This document shows positions 1-8,771 of a stretch of DNA of 64,000 nucleotides, one piece after another. The notes beneath the pieces are model-generated. The model had not been told where the DNA came from and ran no database searches. It worked only from the letters and a program-made list of their open reading frames with translations. Source of the stretch: Parasegetibacter sp. NRK P23 (GTDB lineage: Bacteria > Bacteroidota > Bacteroidia > Chitinophagales > Chitinophagaceae); the NCBI RefSeq assembly GCF_023721715.1, contig NZ_JAMDLG010000001.1, forward strand, positions 1,119,889 through 1,183,888, read 5' to 3'. Position numbers and translations under genes: made by a program. The stretch's first letter is position 1. Every line of letters begins with the position of its first letter.

Positions 1-439
1 CGTTCTCAAAATCGGAGGTAAGTTTATCTACCAGCTTTCCATCCATATCCCGGATATTGGTTACCGCACGCACCCTGGTGGTGAAAGCGATACCCGTTTT
101 TTCACCGATGGAAACCATCACAGAGGGGCCATGCACCGTAAAGTTCGCCATACCGCTGGAAGCGCCCGCGTTGGGCCCGAACATCTGGTTCTTGAGCGTA
201 TCGAACTCAAAAGAATTTTTGAACACATCTTTCAGTTTGAAAGAAGCCTTATCGTTCCCCACATACGTGTTCAGGGAAAAAAGATTTACATCGAAACGGT
301 AACGGCTGTCCGCGATATTGGCGGGGTTGAAAAAAACACCGTTCACACCGGTGTAATTACCGGCCCGGTATCCGGGAAAATCCTGTGCAGCAGCAGGTAA
401 AGCGGCAGCAACGGCCAGAGCGGCCATCCATGTTTTCAT
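1..439 (-). CDS. Secreted / outer-membrane DUF5723-type protein (5' part only)
   Basis: The reading frame starts at the ATG complementary to 437-439 and stays open to the window edge, so only the first 146 residues are visible. They begin with a hydrophobic signal peptide ending in AAAQ. The mature start (FPGYRAGNYTGVNGVFFNPA) has the 'phenylalanine-asparagine-proline-alanine' pattern common at the N-terminus of Bacteroidota PorV/FadL-like or DUF5723 outer-membrane barrels. A TAnnTTTG promoter element lies about 34 bases upstream. The family call rests on pattern memory only; outer-membrane location is inferred from the signal peptide and the beta-rich, glycine-rich sequence. The gene is divergent from the nucleoid-protein gene. 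Confidence 0.6.
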   Translation of the reverse strand, partial: MKTWMAALAVAAALPAAAQDFPGYRAGNYTGVNGVFFNPANIADSRYRFDVNLFSLNTYVGNDKASFKLKDVFKNSFEFDTLKNQMFGPNAGASSGMANFTVHGPSVMVSIGEKTGIAFTTRVRAVTNIRDMDGKLVDKLTSDFEN

Positions 440-472
440 ACGTACTTTTTTGGGTTGAGGTTAATACTGCTG

Positions 473-480
473 CAAACCTA
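473..480 (-). promoter_or_regulatory. Bacteroidota -7 promoter element for the DUF5723-type gene
   Basis: On the minus strand the sequence reads TAGGTTTG, an exact match to the Bacteroidota TAnnTTTG element. It sits 34 bases before the start codon at 439, and implies that the long upstream extension of the rightward ORF across this site is not translated. Confidence 0.55.
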
Positions 481-538
481 CAGCGCGGAAGCGAAGGATG
501 CAATGCCCATCAGAAGGTATTTTTTGGCCGCGCTTCCT

Positions 539-546
539 TACTTTTG
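539..546 (+). promoter_or_regulatory. Bacteroidota -7 promoter element for the nucleoid-protein gene
   Basis: TACTTTTG is an exact TAnnTTTG match 19 bases before the ATG at 566. Transcription starting just after it would leave a leader of about 15 bases. This decides the start at 566 rather than the in-frame ATG at 455. Confidence 0.6.
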
Positions 547-565
547 CCGCTCTAAAAACCTGCTC

Positions 566-1612
566 ATGACCGGCATCGACCATGTGGAACTGGAAAAAGT
601 GATCGTACACAAAGTGGGAAATCCCTCCAGGAACGAAGAACTGAAGCTATCCGTAAACCCGCTCACCTTAAATGATGAGATCGTACGCGGACTGCTGAAC
701 AAGTACTTCCTGGGCGCTTTCAACGCCGATGAACTGTTTCGGTTTACCCATATCAGTGATGTGAACCTGAACGAGGTGTATAATTATGTAACGAAGATTT
801 TTGATGACGCGGAAGCCTTTACCGAAGAGTCGTTCCACCTGGCGCAGTACCTCTATTCAAAATCAACACACGCAAGGGTAAAAGACGGTGAACTGTATGT
901 GGTGCTTTTCAACAAGGTGCCCTTTCAGGGCGAAGAAACAAAGGCCATCGGGTTGTTCAAATCAGAAACGAAAGAGACTTTCCTGAAAGTGTTCCCGCAC
1001 GGCCAAAGTTATGAAGTGATCCACGAGGAAGGCATCAACATCAATAAACTGGATAAAGGATGCCTTATTTTCAGGAAGAACCGGGAAGAGGGGTATTTCT
1101 GCTGCGTGGTAGACAGTACCAACAAACAGAATGATACGCAATACTGGGTGCATGATTTCCTCCAGGTTCAACCTTATTCAGACGCTTATCACCAAACGAA
1201 TCAGTACCTCGACTTATGTAAACAGTTCATCACACAGGAATACCCGGAGAAATTCGAGGTCACCAAATCGGACCAGATTGATATGATGAACCGGTCGATG
1301 GAATACTTTAAAACGAAGGACCAGTTCAACATGGAAGAGTTCGCGCGGGAAGTGATCCACCACGAAGAGATCGTGGACACCTTCAGCGATTACAAACGGA
1401 ACTTCGAACAGAACCGCGGCTTCGAGATCAACGAGGAATTCGATATCCACCTCGCCGCCGTGAAAAAACAACAGAAAGTATTCAAATCGATCTTAAAGCT
1501 CGACAAGAATTTCCACATCTACATCCATGGCCGTAAAGACCTGATGGAACGCGGTTACGATGAAGCCGTGGGAAAGAAATACTATAAAATTTACTTCGAC
1601 GAGGAAGCTTAG
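566..1612 (+). CDS. Nucleoid-associated protein, YejK/NdpA family
   Basis: A 348-residue soluble protein starting MTGIDHVELEKVIVHKVGNP, the characteristic opening of the NdpA/YejK family (the E. coli member is about 335 residues). The body keeps the family pattern: an early strand-rich half, and a C-terminal half with the conserved stretch around FNMEEFAREV. Family members bind the nucleoid; their exact role is not well defined. The frame extends upstream to an ATG at 455, but the extra 37 residues lie across a promoter on each strand and do not resemble the family, so 566 is preferred. Its stop codon overlaps the stop of the convergent DUF983 gene within CTTAGA. Confidence 0.8.
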   Translation: MTGIDHVELEKVIVHKVGNPSRNEELKLSVNPLTLNDEIVRGLLNKYFLGAFNADELFRFTHISDVNLNEVYNYVTKIFDDAEAFTEESFHLAQYLYSKSTHARVKDGELYVVLFNKVPFQGEETKAIGLFKSETKETFLKVFPHGQSYEVIHEEGININKLDKGCLIFRKNREEGYFCCVVDSTNKQNDTQYWVHDFLQVQPYSDAYHQTNQYLDLCKQFITQEYPEKFEVTKSDQIDMMNRSMEYFKTKDQFNMEEFAREVIHHEEIVDTFSDYKRNFEQNRGFEINEEFDIHLAAVKKQQKVFKSILKLDKNFHIYIHGRKDLMERGYDEAVGKKYYKIYFDEEA

Positions 1613-2070
1613 AGGTTCTCCATCTGGTCGGGGATAGTTCTTTCCAGTTCTTCCTCCTTAATCTTGTTTGTAGGCCACTCAGGATCGTACTTTACGAACC
1701 AGGATATCCACAACGAACGGGAAAGCCGCATCAGCCAGGGTTGCAGGGCAATGAGCAGGACACCATTGGAGATGAGCCACCAGAGGAAACGGTTATCGTT
1801 AAACGACATGCCGATGAGTACCAGCCATGCCACTAAAGTGGACACACTAATGGCTACTGTGAGCGCGTAACTTACGTAACCCGTGCCATAATAAAACCCC
1901 ACTTCAATTTCAGTAGGCTGCCCGCAAACAGTGCATTGCTTGTGCATTTCCATGTTCCTGTTGAGTTTGATGCTCACAGGGTTTTTGAACAACTTTCCTT
2001 CCCGGCAACGCGGGCAACGGCAACCGAATACGGAGGAAAGATAATTTCGTTTGGGGGCTGATTCCATCAT
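1609..2070 (-). CDS. DUF983 family membrane protein
   Basis: A protein of about 153 residues with an N-terminal zinc-ribbon-like segment: C-x-C-P-R-C near residue 20 and C-x-x-C (CTVCGQP) near residue 50. Two hydrophobic membrane segments follow (VSYALTVAISVSTLVAWLVL and the stretch after NDNRFLWW). This layout is typical of DUF983, whose function is unknown. A promoter element ends one base before the first ATG (2070), and a second ATG follows at 2067, so the mRNA may be leaderless. The upstream in-frame ATG at 2100 precedes the promoter and was rejected. Its stop overlaps that of the convergent neighbour. Confidence 0.75.
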   Translation of the reverse strand: MMESAPKRNYLSSVFGCRCPRCREGKLFKNPVSIKLNRNMEMHKQCTVCGQPTEIEVGFYYGTGYVSYALTVAISVSTLVAWLVLIGMSFNDNRFLWWLISNGVLLIALQPWLMRLSRSLWISWFVKYDPEWPTNKIKEEELERTIPDQMENL

Positions 2071-2071
2071 G

Positions 2072-2079
2072 CAAAGGTA
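2072..2079 (-). promoter_or_regulatory. Promoter element abutting the DUF983 start codon
   Basis: TACCTTTG on the minus strand matches TAnnTTTG and is separated by a single base from ATGATG. With normal spacing the transcript would start within or at these codons. Confidence 0.55.
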
Positions 2080-2187
2080 TAAATATAACCCGGGGTACAA
2101 TCGTGGCCTATGGCACGATCAGTAATTTATCCCACAAATCAGCGGATTAATTTGAAACAAGGCGTATTAAGGAAGTAATGAATGCCA

Positions 2188-3492
2188 TTACAGTTTCTCC
2201 AGCACCTTTTCCATCTTCATACTTCTCGATCCTTTTATGAGCAACTGGGCGCTTTCAGGACTTTTGCGCTGCAGCCAGTTGCCGGCGGCCTCCGCATCGG
2301 GCAGGTAGGTGAACGGGTGCATTACATGCGCGAAATCGCCACCCACCAATACCACTTCTTCCCAGGGATGGGCAGCGATAAAGGCGGCCAGGTCCTCGTG
2401 TTCTTTTTTGCTGTCAGGCCCCAGTTCCATCATGGCGCCGAGCATCAGTATTTTATGGTCGCCGGGTTGCGCGGCGAAATTAGCGATGGCAGCTTTCATA
2501 CTGGAAGGGTTGGCATTATAAGCATCGAGAATGATGGTATTGCTTCCTTTCTTCACGAGTTGTGAACGGCTGTTGGTAGGGGTGTACGCTTCAATTGCGG
2601 CAGTAATCTTTTCCAGGGGGACACCGAACTCAATGCCTACGGCCACGGCCGCGAGTACATTGGGGAGGTTATAGTCGCCTACCAATTGCGTTTGTATGGT
2701 TCCTAAACCATGTACATTGGTGATTTGCACGGCGAGAAAAGGCGCGGAGGCGGCGAGTTTGCCTTCCACTTCGGCCTGTTCCGTTCCGTAGCGGATCACT
2801 TTGGGAATGCCCGCGCTCATTTCGCGGAGGTAATCATAGTCCCACATCACAAATGCGGTTCCATTATTGGCACGAAGGAAATCGAACAGTTCACCTTTTC
2901 CTTTCCTTACGCCTTCCACGCCACCGAAACCTTCGAGGTGCGCCTTGCCGCAGTTGGTAATCAGTCCATGTGTGGGCAAAGTGTATTTGCAGTAGCCTTC
3001 AATTTCTTTCTGGTGGTTCGCCCCCATTTCTATCACGGCCATTTCCGCATCCTGTTGCACACGCAGCAAAGTGAGCGGTATACCGATGTGGTTGTTGAGG
3101 TTGCCCTGGGTGGTATAGGTGATGAAGTGGGAAGACAATACGGCATGAATGAGTTCTTTGGTAGTGGTTTTCCCGTTGCTGCCGGTGATGGCGATGAACG
3201 GCGTCTTTTTCCCATCGGCCCGGTTCATGAACTTCCGGCGGTGGTGTTGGGCCAGTTGCTGCAAGGTGGTGAGCACATCATCTACCAGGATCGTTTTTTC
3301 TGAGGTATGGAAATCCGCCTCATCAATTACAGCGTACGCGGCGCCCATTTCGAGCGCTTTGGCCGCGAAGGCGTTGGCGTTGAAGTTGGGTCCCTTCAGC
3401 GCGAAGAAGATATCTCCCGGCTTCAGGGCACGCGTATCGGTTTGCACACTGGGGTGTTGCAGGAAAAGCTGGTATAAGGCGGAGATGGTCAC
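2188..3492 (-). CDS. murF: UDP-N-acetylmuramoyl-tripeptide--D-alanyl-D-alanine ligase
   Basis: A 434-residue Mur ligase of normal MurF length. It joins D-Ala-D-Ala to the UDP-MurNAc-tripeptide in cytoplasmic peptidoglycan synthesis. The N-terminal UDP-binding domain opens with VQTDTRALKPGDIFFALKG, the MurF 'DSR' region. The central ATPase has the P-loop TGSNGKTTTKELI near residue 105 and the conserved VIEMGANHQKEI near 155. The C-terminal domain has YNANPSSM near 325. It lies downstream of gldJ on the same strand, but a hairpin terminator and a separate promoter between them indicate independent transcription. The gldJ-murF adjacency is also known from other Bacteroidota. Confidence 0.95.
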   Translation of the reverse strand: MTISALYQLFLQHPSVQTDTRALKPGDIFFALKGPNFNANAFAAKALEMGAAYAVIDEADFHTSEKTILVDDVLTTLQQLAQHHRRKFMNRADGKKTPFIAITGSNGKTTTKELIHAVLSSHFITYTTQGNLNNHIGIPLTLLRVQQDAEMAVIEMGANHQKEIEGYCKYTLPTHGLITNCGKAHLEGFGGVEGVRKGKGELFDFLRANNGTAFVMWDYDYLREMSAGIPKVIRYGTEQAEVEGKLAASAPFLAVQITNVHGLGTIQTQLVGDYNLPNVLAAVAVGIEFGVPLEKITAAIEAYTPTNSRSQLVKKGSNTIILDAYNANPSSMKAAIANFAAQPGDHKILMLGAMMELGPDSKKEHEDLAAFIAAHPWEEVVLVGGDFAHVMHPFTYLPDAEAAGNWLQRKSPESAQLLIKGSRSMKMEKVLEKL

Positions 3493-3511
3493 AGTATTTG
3501 GTTTGAGTGAA

Positions 3512-3519
3512 CAAATATA
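3512..3519 (-). promoter_or_regulatory. murF -7 promoter element
   Basis: TATATTTG on the minus strand, 20 bases before the murF ATG and just downstream of the gldJ terminator hairpin. Confidence 0.6.
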
Positions 3520-3523
3520 CTAC

Positions 3524-3557
3524 AAGAAAGCCCCGCATATCTCAGCGGGGCCTTCTT
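3524..3557 (-). terminator. Rho-independent terminator between gldJ and murF
   Basis: GCCCCGC (3530-3536) pairs with GCGGGGC (3545-3551) around an 8-base loop. The stem is extended outward by an A-rich/T-rich pair, giving a T-containing tail on the minus strand. It would end the gldJ transcript before the murF promoter. Confidence 0.7.
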
Positions 3558-3583
3558 TGAACATCACGTATTATGCGTTGTAA

Positions 3584-5143
3584 TTATCTTTTTTGTTTGC
3601 GGTTCTTATAGATGATACCGCTTTTGCGTCCGTTACCTTCCGCACTGCCCACACGGTCCATGGCGCAACGGAAACCAACGGTGCTGCTGGCCTGGTCCTC
3701 TTCAAGGTGACGACGGGTGCCGGGAGAAAGCCAGTAGGCGCGGTCGTTCCAGCTACCGCCTTTGATCACGCGGGATTTATCGGAGATCAGGGTGGTTACA
3801 CCATAACCATAAGTAACCATGGAAGAGCTGTCACCATCCAGGTAGTTGATCACGTCACCTCTCTGGTAGTTGCGGCGGTTCTTACTTTCTTCGTCGGTAA
3901 CATATTGCTCTTTCAGGCGACCGAGGCTGTCTCTTTCAAATTCACCATCCTGAGTTTTGTACAGTTTGGAGTATTTGTTACCACGGTAAGGGGCCACATC
4001 ATCCATATCGGTGGTGTTCAGCGGACGGTAAACGTCTCCTGTCCACTCACTCACGTTACCGGACATATTGTACAAACCGAATCCATTGGGGAAGAAAGAC
4101 TCCACGGGACCAGTGTACACCGCGTTATCGTTCAAACCTCCGGCCACACCCATGTTGTCGCCATAACCGCGTTTGAAGTTGGCGAGGAAAGTACCCTGCC
4201 AGGAACCGCGGCGCGTATCACGCAGACCATTCACGTTGTGCGACCAGGAATATACCTGTTTGTTGCCAATCAATTCCTCACCACGCTTTTTAGGAGAAGT
4301 GGATGGATTGGGGTTCTGGTTTACATAACCGAGTGCCGCGTATTCCCATTCCGCTTCGGAAGGAAGGCGGTAGTTGGGCAACATCAGACCGTCTTCGAAC
4401 TTCACCTGGGTACGGGGGGTACCGTTGGGGTTCTTCAGCGGATTCTTTTTTGATTTTGCGGCGGTACCGGGCGTAGCCTGGTATTCACCCACGAGGTATG
4501 CTTTGCTGTTGAAGTTTTCCTGGCCCAGGCCCTGGAGGTTCTTCAATGTATTCTTGTTCACATATCCTTTCTGAACGAGGATGCCTTCGTTCACACGGTC
4601 GGAGCGCCAGAGACAGAAATCAGAAGCCTGTTTCCAGGTTACGCCCACCACGGGATAATAATTGTAAGAAGGGTGGCGGAAGTAATACTCCACCATGGGT
4701 TCATTGTAGGCGAGCTCACTCCGCCAAACCAATGTATCGGGCAGGGCGCCTAATCGCACATCTTTGTATTCATCCCCGTCAAATACCGATTCAATCCAGT
4801 ACAGATATTCCCGGTAGTGCACGTTGGCCACTTCGGTTTTATCGATATAAAACGAGTTCACGGTAACACGGCGGGGAATATTGTTCCAGTCGCCCATCAC
4901 ATCTTCTTCAGTAGCACCCATCGTGAAGGTACCACCCTGAACGAAAACGAGACCGGGGCCGGTTTTCTGCTCTTTCTCCATGGACACCTGGTAGCCGCCC
5001 ATGTTCTTATCGTTGTAGTTCCAACCGGTTACGGATGATTTTTCCTGCTTCTTTCCGAACAGCCCCCCGTTTTTACAGGAAGCCAGCAGAACAGTGGCAG
5101 TTAATAGGATCGAAACATTTTTCAGGTTCATCTTGGATAGCAT
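3584..5143 (-). CDS. gldJ: Gliding motility lipoprotein GldJ (SUMF1-like)
   Basis: A lipoprotein of about 519 residues with lipobox LLASC (Cys 23), then the GldJ-like opening TGWNYNDKNMGGYQV. The conserved core includes FVQGGTFTMGATEEDVMGDW, YRLPSEAEWEYAALG, YNMSGNVSEWTGDV and VIKGGSWNDRAYW. GldJ is a paralogue of sulfatase-modifying-factor proteins needed for gliding and type IX secretion. The cysteines of true formylglycine-generating enzymes are absent after GGSW, so it is structural rather than catalytic. The start at 5143 was chosen for the signal peptide; 5131 is equally possible, and the upstream ATG at 5197 is unlikely. It is divergent from porU and upstream of murF, a conserved T9SS neighbourhood. 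Confidence 0.92.
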   Translation of the reverse strand: MLSKMNLKNVSILLTATVLLASCKNGGLFGKKQEKSSVTGWNYNDKNMGGYQVSMEKEQKTGPGLVFVQGGTFTMGATEEDVMGDWNNIPRRVTVNSFYIDKTEVANVHYREYLYWIESVFDGDEYKDVRLGALPDTLVWRSELAYNEPMVEYYFRHPSYNYYPVVGVTWKQASDFCLWRSDRVNEGILVQKGYVNKNTLKNLQGLGQENFNSKAYLVGEYQATPGTAAKSKKNPLKNPNGTPRTQVKFEDGLMLPNYRLPSEAEWEYAALGYVNQNPNPSTSPKKRGEELIGNKQVYSWSHNVNGLRDTRRGSWQGTFLANFKRGYGDNMGVAGGLNDNAVYTGPVESFFPNGFGLYNMSGNVSEWTGDVYRPLNTTDMDDVAPYRGNKYSKLYKTQDGEFERDSLGRLKEQYVTDEESKNRRNYQRGDVINYLDGDSSSMVTYGYGVTTLISDKSRVIKGGSWNDRAYWLSPGTRRHLEEDQASSTVGFRCAMDRVGSAEGNGRKSGIIYKNRKQKR

Positions 5144-5216
5144 TGAGCTAGGTTTTTGGATATGAATAACGACCTCGATTATCGGTTTATTGTACAACCG
5201 GAGGGCGAATATAATT

Positions 5217-5224
5217 TAATTTTG
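5217..5224 (+). promoter_or_regulatory. Candidate porU -7 promoter element
   Basis: TAATTTTG matches TAnnTTTG and lies 98 bases before the porU ATG, in the gap shared with the divergent gldJ. The leader would be about 90 bases. Confidence 0.4.
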
Positions 5225-5321
5225 TTTTCCGGGCGGCAGCTTTAGCAATCAATGGATAAGAACCGCCTTACTGCCCATAAACACATAACTTCAAACACGG
5301 AACCAAACTTCCATATTGCGG

Positions 5322-8300
5322 ATGCGTTTTCTCGTTCTTGTATTCCTGCTCGCAAATACCATACTAACCTCCGCGCAACGGGTGTACGCGCCCCATTCCG
5401 TATTGCAACAGGGCGCATGGTTCAGGATAGGCGTGGATACCGCAGGCGTTTACCGGATCGATCTTGCTTTACTGAACACCCTGGGTTACACCGGGAACAG
5501 TTTCCCGGCAGAAGCCATCCGCGTTTTCGGCAGAACCGGCGCCATGCTGCCCGAAGCCATGAACACAACTTATACTGATGACCTGCAGGAAATCCCCTGC
5601 CGTTCCTATCCGGGATTCGTCCTGTTTTATGCGCCGGGTGCCCATATTGTAGAAAAAGACTCTGTGAACCAGAGCTTTACGCATAGAACGAACCTGTTCT
5701 CCAACCGCACCTATTATTATATTAAAGTGGAAGGTTCGGGATTAAGCATCCCCCTTCAACAGGATCCTGGCAGTTTTCAACGAACCGTTTCGGCTTATGA
5801 TGATGTCCGTTTCTACGAGAACGAACTGGTGAATTTCCTCGGCAGCGGCAAAGAATGGTTTGGGGAAGAGTTTGCCAATGCGCCGGGCAAAACGCTTACC
5901 AGGAACTTCTCTTTTACCTTTCCGGGAAGGGATGTCCAGGAACCCGTTCGCTTCAATGCCGCCATGGTGGGCCGTTCCGTGAATGGCAGCAACCGCTTCA
6001 GTGTGCAGTTGAACGGTGGCGCCGCGTCCTCCACTGATATCGCGGCCACGGGCAGCGGCGCTTATGATATTTTCGCCCGTAAAGCAAACATCTCCCTCAC
6101 ACAAATCATCACCGCTACCGATATACAGGCTGCCTTCAACTTCCAGCCCGGCGGCTTCAACGCGCAGGGCTGGCTGGACCATATCCTGGTACATGCCCGC
6201 ACGCCGCTTCGTTTCAACGGTGTTGGGCAATGGCATTTCCGCGACTGGCGCTCCGTTGCGCCCGGCAATGCACGTTTTGAAATCAGTAGTGCCCCCGCCG
6301 ATGCCGAAGTGTGGGAAGTGACCGCCCCGCTTTCCCCGGTGCGGATGGCCACACAAATAGCGGGCAACACGTTGGGGTTTGTACAAAATGCCAGCCGTCT
6401 CAGAACATATATTGCGTTTTCCCCCGCAGCCGCTTTACGCCCCGCTCCATTGGGCACGGTAAAAAACCAGGACCTGCACGGTGCGCCGAATGCGCGTTTC
6501 CTGGTGATCGCGGCGCCGGAACTGGTTGCGGAGGCACAGCGCCTGGCGGCCTACCACGAAGCGGCCAATGGTCTTACCACACTGATAGTGACCCCCGAAA
6601 TGGTCTTCAACGAATTTTCGGCCGGGATCCCCGACCCTACGGCTATCCGCGATTTCGTTAAGATGCAGTACGACCGCGCCGGAGGCGATACTTCGCGCCA
6701 ACCCCGCTACCTGTTGTTGTTCGGCGACGCATCCTTCGATTACAAGAACCGCCTCGGCAACAACACGAATTTTGTGCCCGCTTACCAAAGCAACGAATCC
6801 CTTGATCCCCTTTCCACCTATACTTCAGATGATTTTTTCGGGTTGCTGGACAATACGGATAACATCAACAATACCGGCACGCTCAGCTTGCTGGACATTG
6901 GAATCGGCCGCATTCCGGCAGGGAACCCGGCTGAGGCAAAAGCTTATGTAGACAAAGTACTCGCCTACCATACGCCCCAGGCGCTTGGCCCCTGGCGGAA
7001 CGAACTCAGTTTTCTCGCGGATGATGAAGATGACAACCTGCACCTCCAGGATGCCGAATATGTGTCGGAAGGATTGGAAACCCTGAATCCGTCTTTCAAT
7101 ACAAATAAGTATTACCTCGACGCTTTCCCGCAGCAAAGCACATCGGCGGGCAGCCGCTACCCCGCTGCCACACAAGCCAGCAACAACAAGGTTTTCAATG
7201 GCACCCTGATCTGGAATTACAGTGGTCACGGCGGGTTCACACGTCTCGCGGAGGAGGTGCTTCTTGATAAAGAGACCGCGGCCCAGTGGCGCAACAAGGA
7301 CCGGTATCCACTTCTTATCACGGCCACCTGCGATTTCGCGCCCTATGATAATCCGGGCATGCCCTCGCTGGGCGAGCAGGTGTTGCTGCAACCCTATGCA
7401 GGCGCCATCGCGCTGATGACCACCACCCGCGTGGTGTTCGCCTTCAGCAACCGCACCATGAACTACAATTACCTGCAGGAAGCCTTCAAAAGAAAAGCCA
7501 ACGGTTTCTACCCCAGCCTCGGCGAAGCCGTAAAAAATGCCAAGAATTTCACCTACCAGTTTTCGGGAGACATCGTCAACAACAGGAAATTCACCTTGCT
7601 GGGCGACCCCGCGCTTACCCTTGCGTTCCCACGGTATAAAATCAGGACCACACACATCAACGGGAAAGAAACAGGCGCTTTGAAAGATACCATCCGGGCA
7701 CTCGATAAAGTAATTGTTACCGGGGAAATCACGGATATGAACGGTGTAGTTTTAACGGACTTCAACGGTGCTGTTTTCCCCTCGGTATTTGATAAGAAAA
7801 GCACCAGGCGCACCCTCGGCAACGATCAGGGCAGTCCGGTTACCGGATTCGAAACCCGCGAACAGGTGTTGTTCAAAGGAAAATCCTCCGTAAAAGACGG
7901 CCGTTTCAGTTTCGAGTTCATTGTTCCGAAAGACATCAGCTACGCCTTCGGCGAAGGCTGGATCAACTATTACGCTGAAAACGGTCAATACGACGCGAAC
8001 GACCATTACGCCAACCTGGTGGTGGGTGGTGGCAGCAATACCGGCTCCAACGACCAGGAAGGGCCCAACGTAAAAGCCTGGATGAACGATGAAAAATTCG
8101 TGAACGGCAGCATCACCAACAACGCGCCCATCCTGCTCGTGAAACTCACCGATTCTTCCGGCATCAATACCACCGGCACAGGAATAGGCCATAATATCAC
8201 CGCCATCCTGGACAATGACCTGAACAATCCCATCGTGCTGAACGAATTCTACCAATCTGAGCAGGACTCCTACAAGAAAGGAACCATCCGATACCAGTTG

Positions 8301-8711
8301 CCGCCCCTGGAGCCGGGAGAACACACTTTGGAGGTGAAAGCCTGGGACGTGGCCAATAACTCCGGAGCATACCTGCTGCGCTTTAAAGTGACGGAACAGG
8401 GCGACCTGGTGGTGGACCATGTGCTGAATTACCCCAATCCATTCACCACCAAAACTTCTTTCTGGTTCGAACACAACCGTCCCTTCGAAAATTTACAGGT
8501 ACACATACGGGTATTTTCACTTACCGGAAAACTCGTAAAATCACTGAAAAACACAATAATAACAACGGGTAACCGTTCGAGTGATGTGGAATGGGACGGT
8601 AAAGATGATTTTGGAGCGAAACTTGCCCGCGGCGTGTACTGGTATATTTTACGCATCAGCGCCCCCGATGGACAAACCAAAGAAGTGATCCAGAAGCTGG
8701 TTATCTTATAA
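5322..8711 (+). CDS. porU: Type IX secretion system sortase PorU (C25 peptidase)
   Basis: A protein of about 1129 residues with a signal peptide (MRFLVLVFLLANTILTSAQ). The N-terminal half is beta-rich. The gingipain-like C25 catalytic domain carries the His of NYSGHGG (about residue 636) and the Cys of TATCDF (about 670). Later domains are Ig/beta-like, and the protein ends in a T9SS-type C-terminal domain with NYPNPF and a FlgD-like GVYWYIL...QKLVIL tail. PorU is the outer-membrane sortase that cuts the CTD of T9SS cargo and attaches it to A-LPS. A TTG two codons upstream gives a longer frame; the ATG at 5322 is preferred. porV follows, its known partner in the attachment complex. Confidence 0.95.
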   Translation: MRFLVLVFLLANTILTSAQRVYAPHSVLQQGAWFRIGVDTAGVYRIDLALLNTLGYTGNSFPAEAIRVFGRTGAMLPEAMNTTYTDDLQEIPCRSYPGFVLFYAPGAHIVEKDSVNQSFTHRTNLFSNRTYYYIKVEGSGLSIPLQQDPGSFQRTVSAYDDVRFYENELVNFLGSGKEWFGEEFANAPGKTLTRNFSFTFPGRDVQEPVRFNAAMVGRSVNGSNRFSVQLNGGAASSTDIAATGSGAYDIFARKANISLTQIITATDIQAAFNFQPGGFNAQGWLDHILVHARTPLRFNGVGQWHFRDWRSVAPGNARFEISSAPADAEVWEVTAPLSPVRMATQIAGNTLGFVQNASRLRTYIAFSPAAALRPAPLGTVKNQDLHGAPNARFLVIAAPELVAEAQRLAAYHEAANGLTTLIVTPEMVFNEFSAGIPDPTAIRDFVKMQYDRAGGDTSRQPRYLLLFGDASFDYKNRLGNNTNFVPAYQSNESLDPLSTYTSDDFFGLLDNTDNINNTGTLSLLDIGIGRIPAGNPAEAKAYVDKVLAYHTPQALGPWRNELSFLADDEDDNLHLQDAEYVSEGLETLNPSFNTNKYYLDAFPQQSTSAGSRYPAATQASNNKVFNGTLIWNYSGHGGFTRLAEEVLLDKETAAQWRNKDRYPLLITATCDFAPYDNPGMPSLGEQVLLQPYAGAIALMTTTRVVFAFSNRTMNYNYLQEAFKRKANGFYPSLGEAVKNAKNFTYQFSGDIVNNRKFTLLGDPALTLAFPRYKIRTTHINGKETGALKDTIRALDKVIVTGEITDMNGVVLTDFNGAVFPSVFDKKSTRRTLGNDQGSPVTGFETREQVLFKGKSSVKDGRFSFEFIVPKDISYAFGEGWINYYAENGQYDANDHYANLVVGGGSNTGSNDQEGPNVKAWMNDEKFVNGSITNNAPILLVKLTDSSGINTTGTGIGHNITAILDNDLNNPIVLNEFYQSEQDSYKKGTIRYQLPPLEPGEHTLEVKAWDVANNSGAYLLRFKVTEQGDLVVDHVLNYPNPFTTKTSFWFEHNRPFENLQVHIRVFSLTGKLVKSLKNTIITTGNRSSDVEWDGKDDFGAKLARGVYWYILRISAPDGQTKEVIQKLVIL

Positions 8712-8715
8712 TCCC

Positions 8716-8723
8716 TACTTTTG
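8716..8723 (+). promoter_or_regulatory. porV -7 promoter element
   Basis: TACTTTTG, an exact TAnnTTTG match five bases after the porU stop and about 50 bases before the porV ATG. It allows porV to be expressed apart from porU. Confidence 0.6.
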
Positions 8724-8771
8724 CCTGGTCTTACATTTCGAAACCTACAAAATTGATATAAAAAATCTCTG

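Noticed and set aside
455-565. Upstream start for the nucleoid protein
   Set aside because: Two promoter elements, one on each strand, lie inside the extension and the added residues are not family-like.
3584-5143. GldJ as an active formylglycine-generating enzyme
   Set aside because: The fold motifs are present but the catalytic cysteines after GGSW are missing, and the neighbourhood is T9SS, with no sulfatase in the window.
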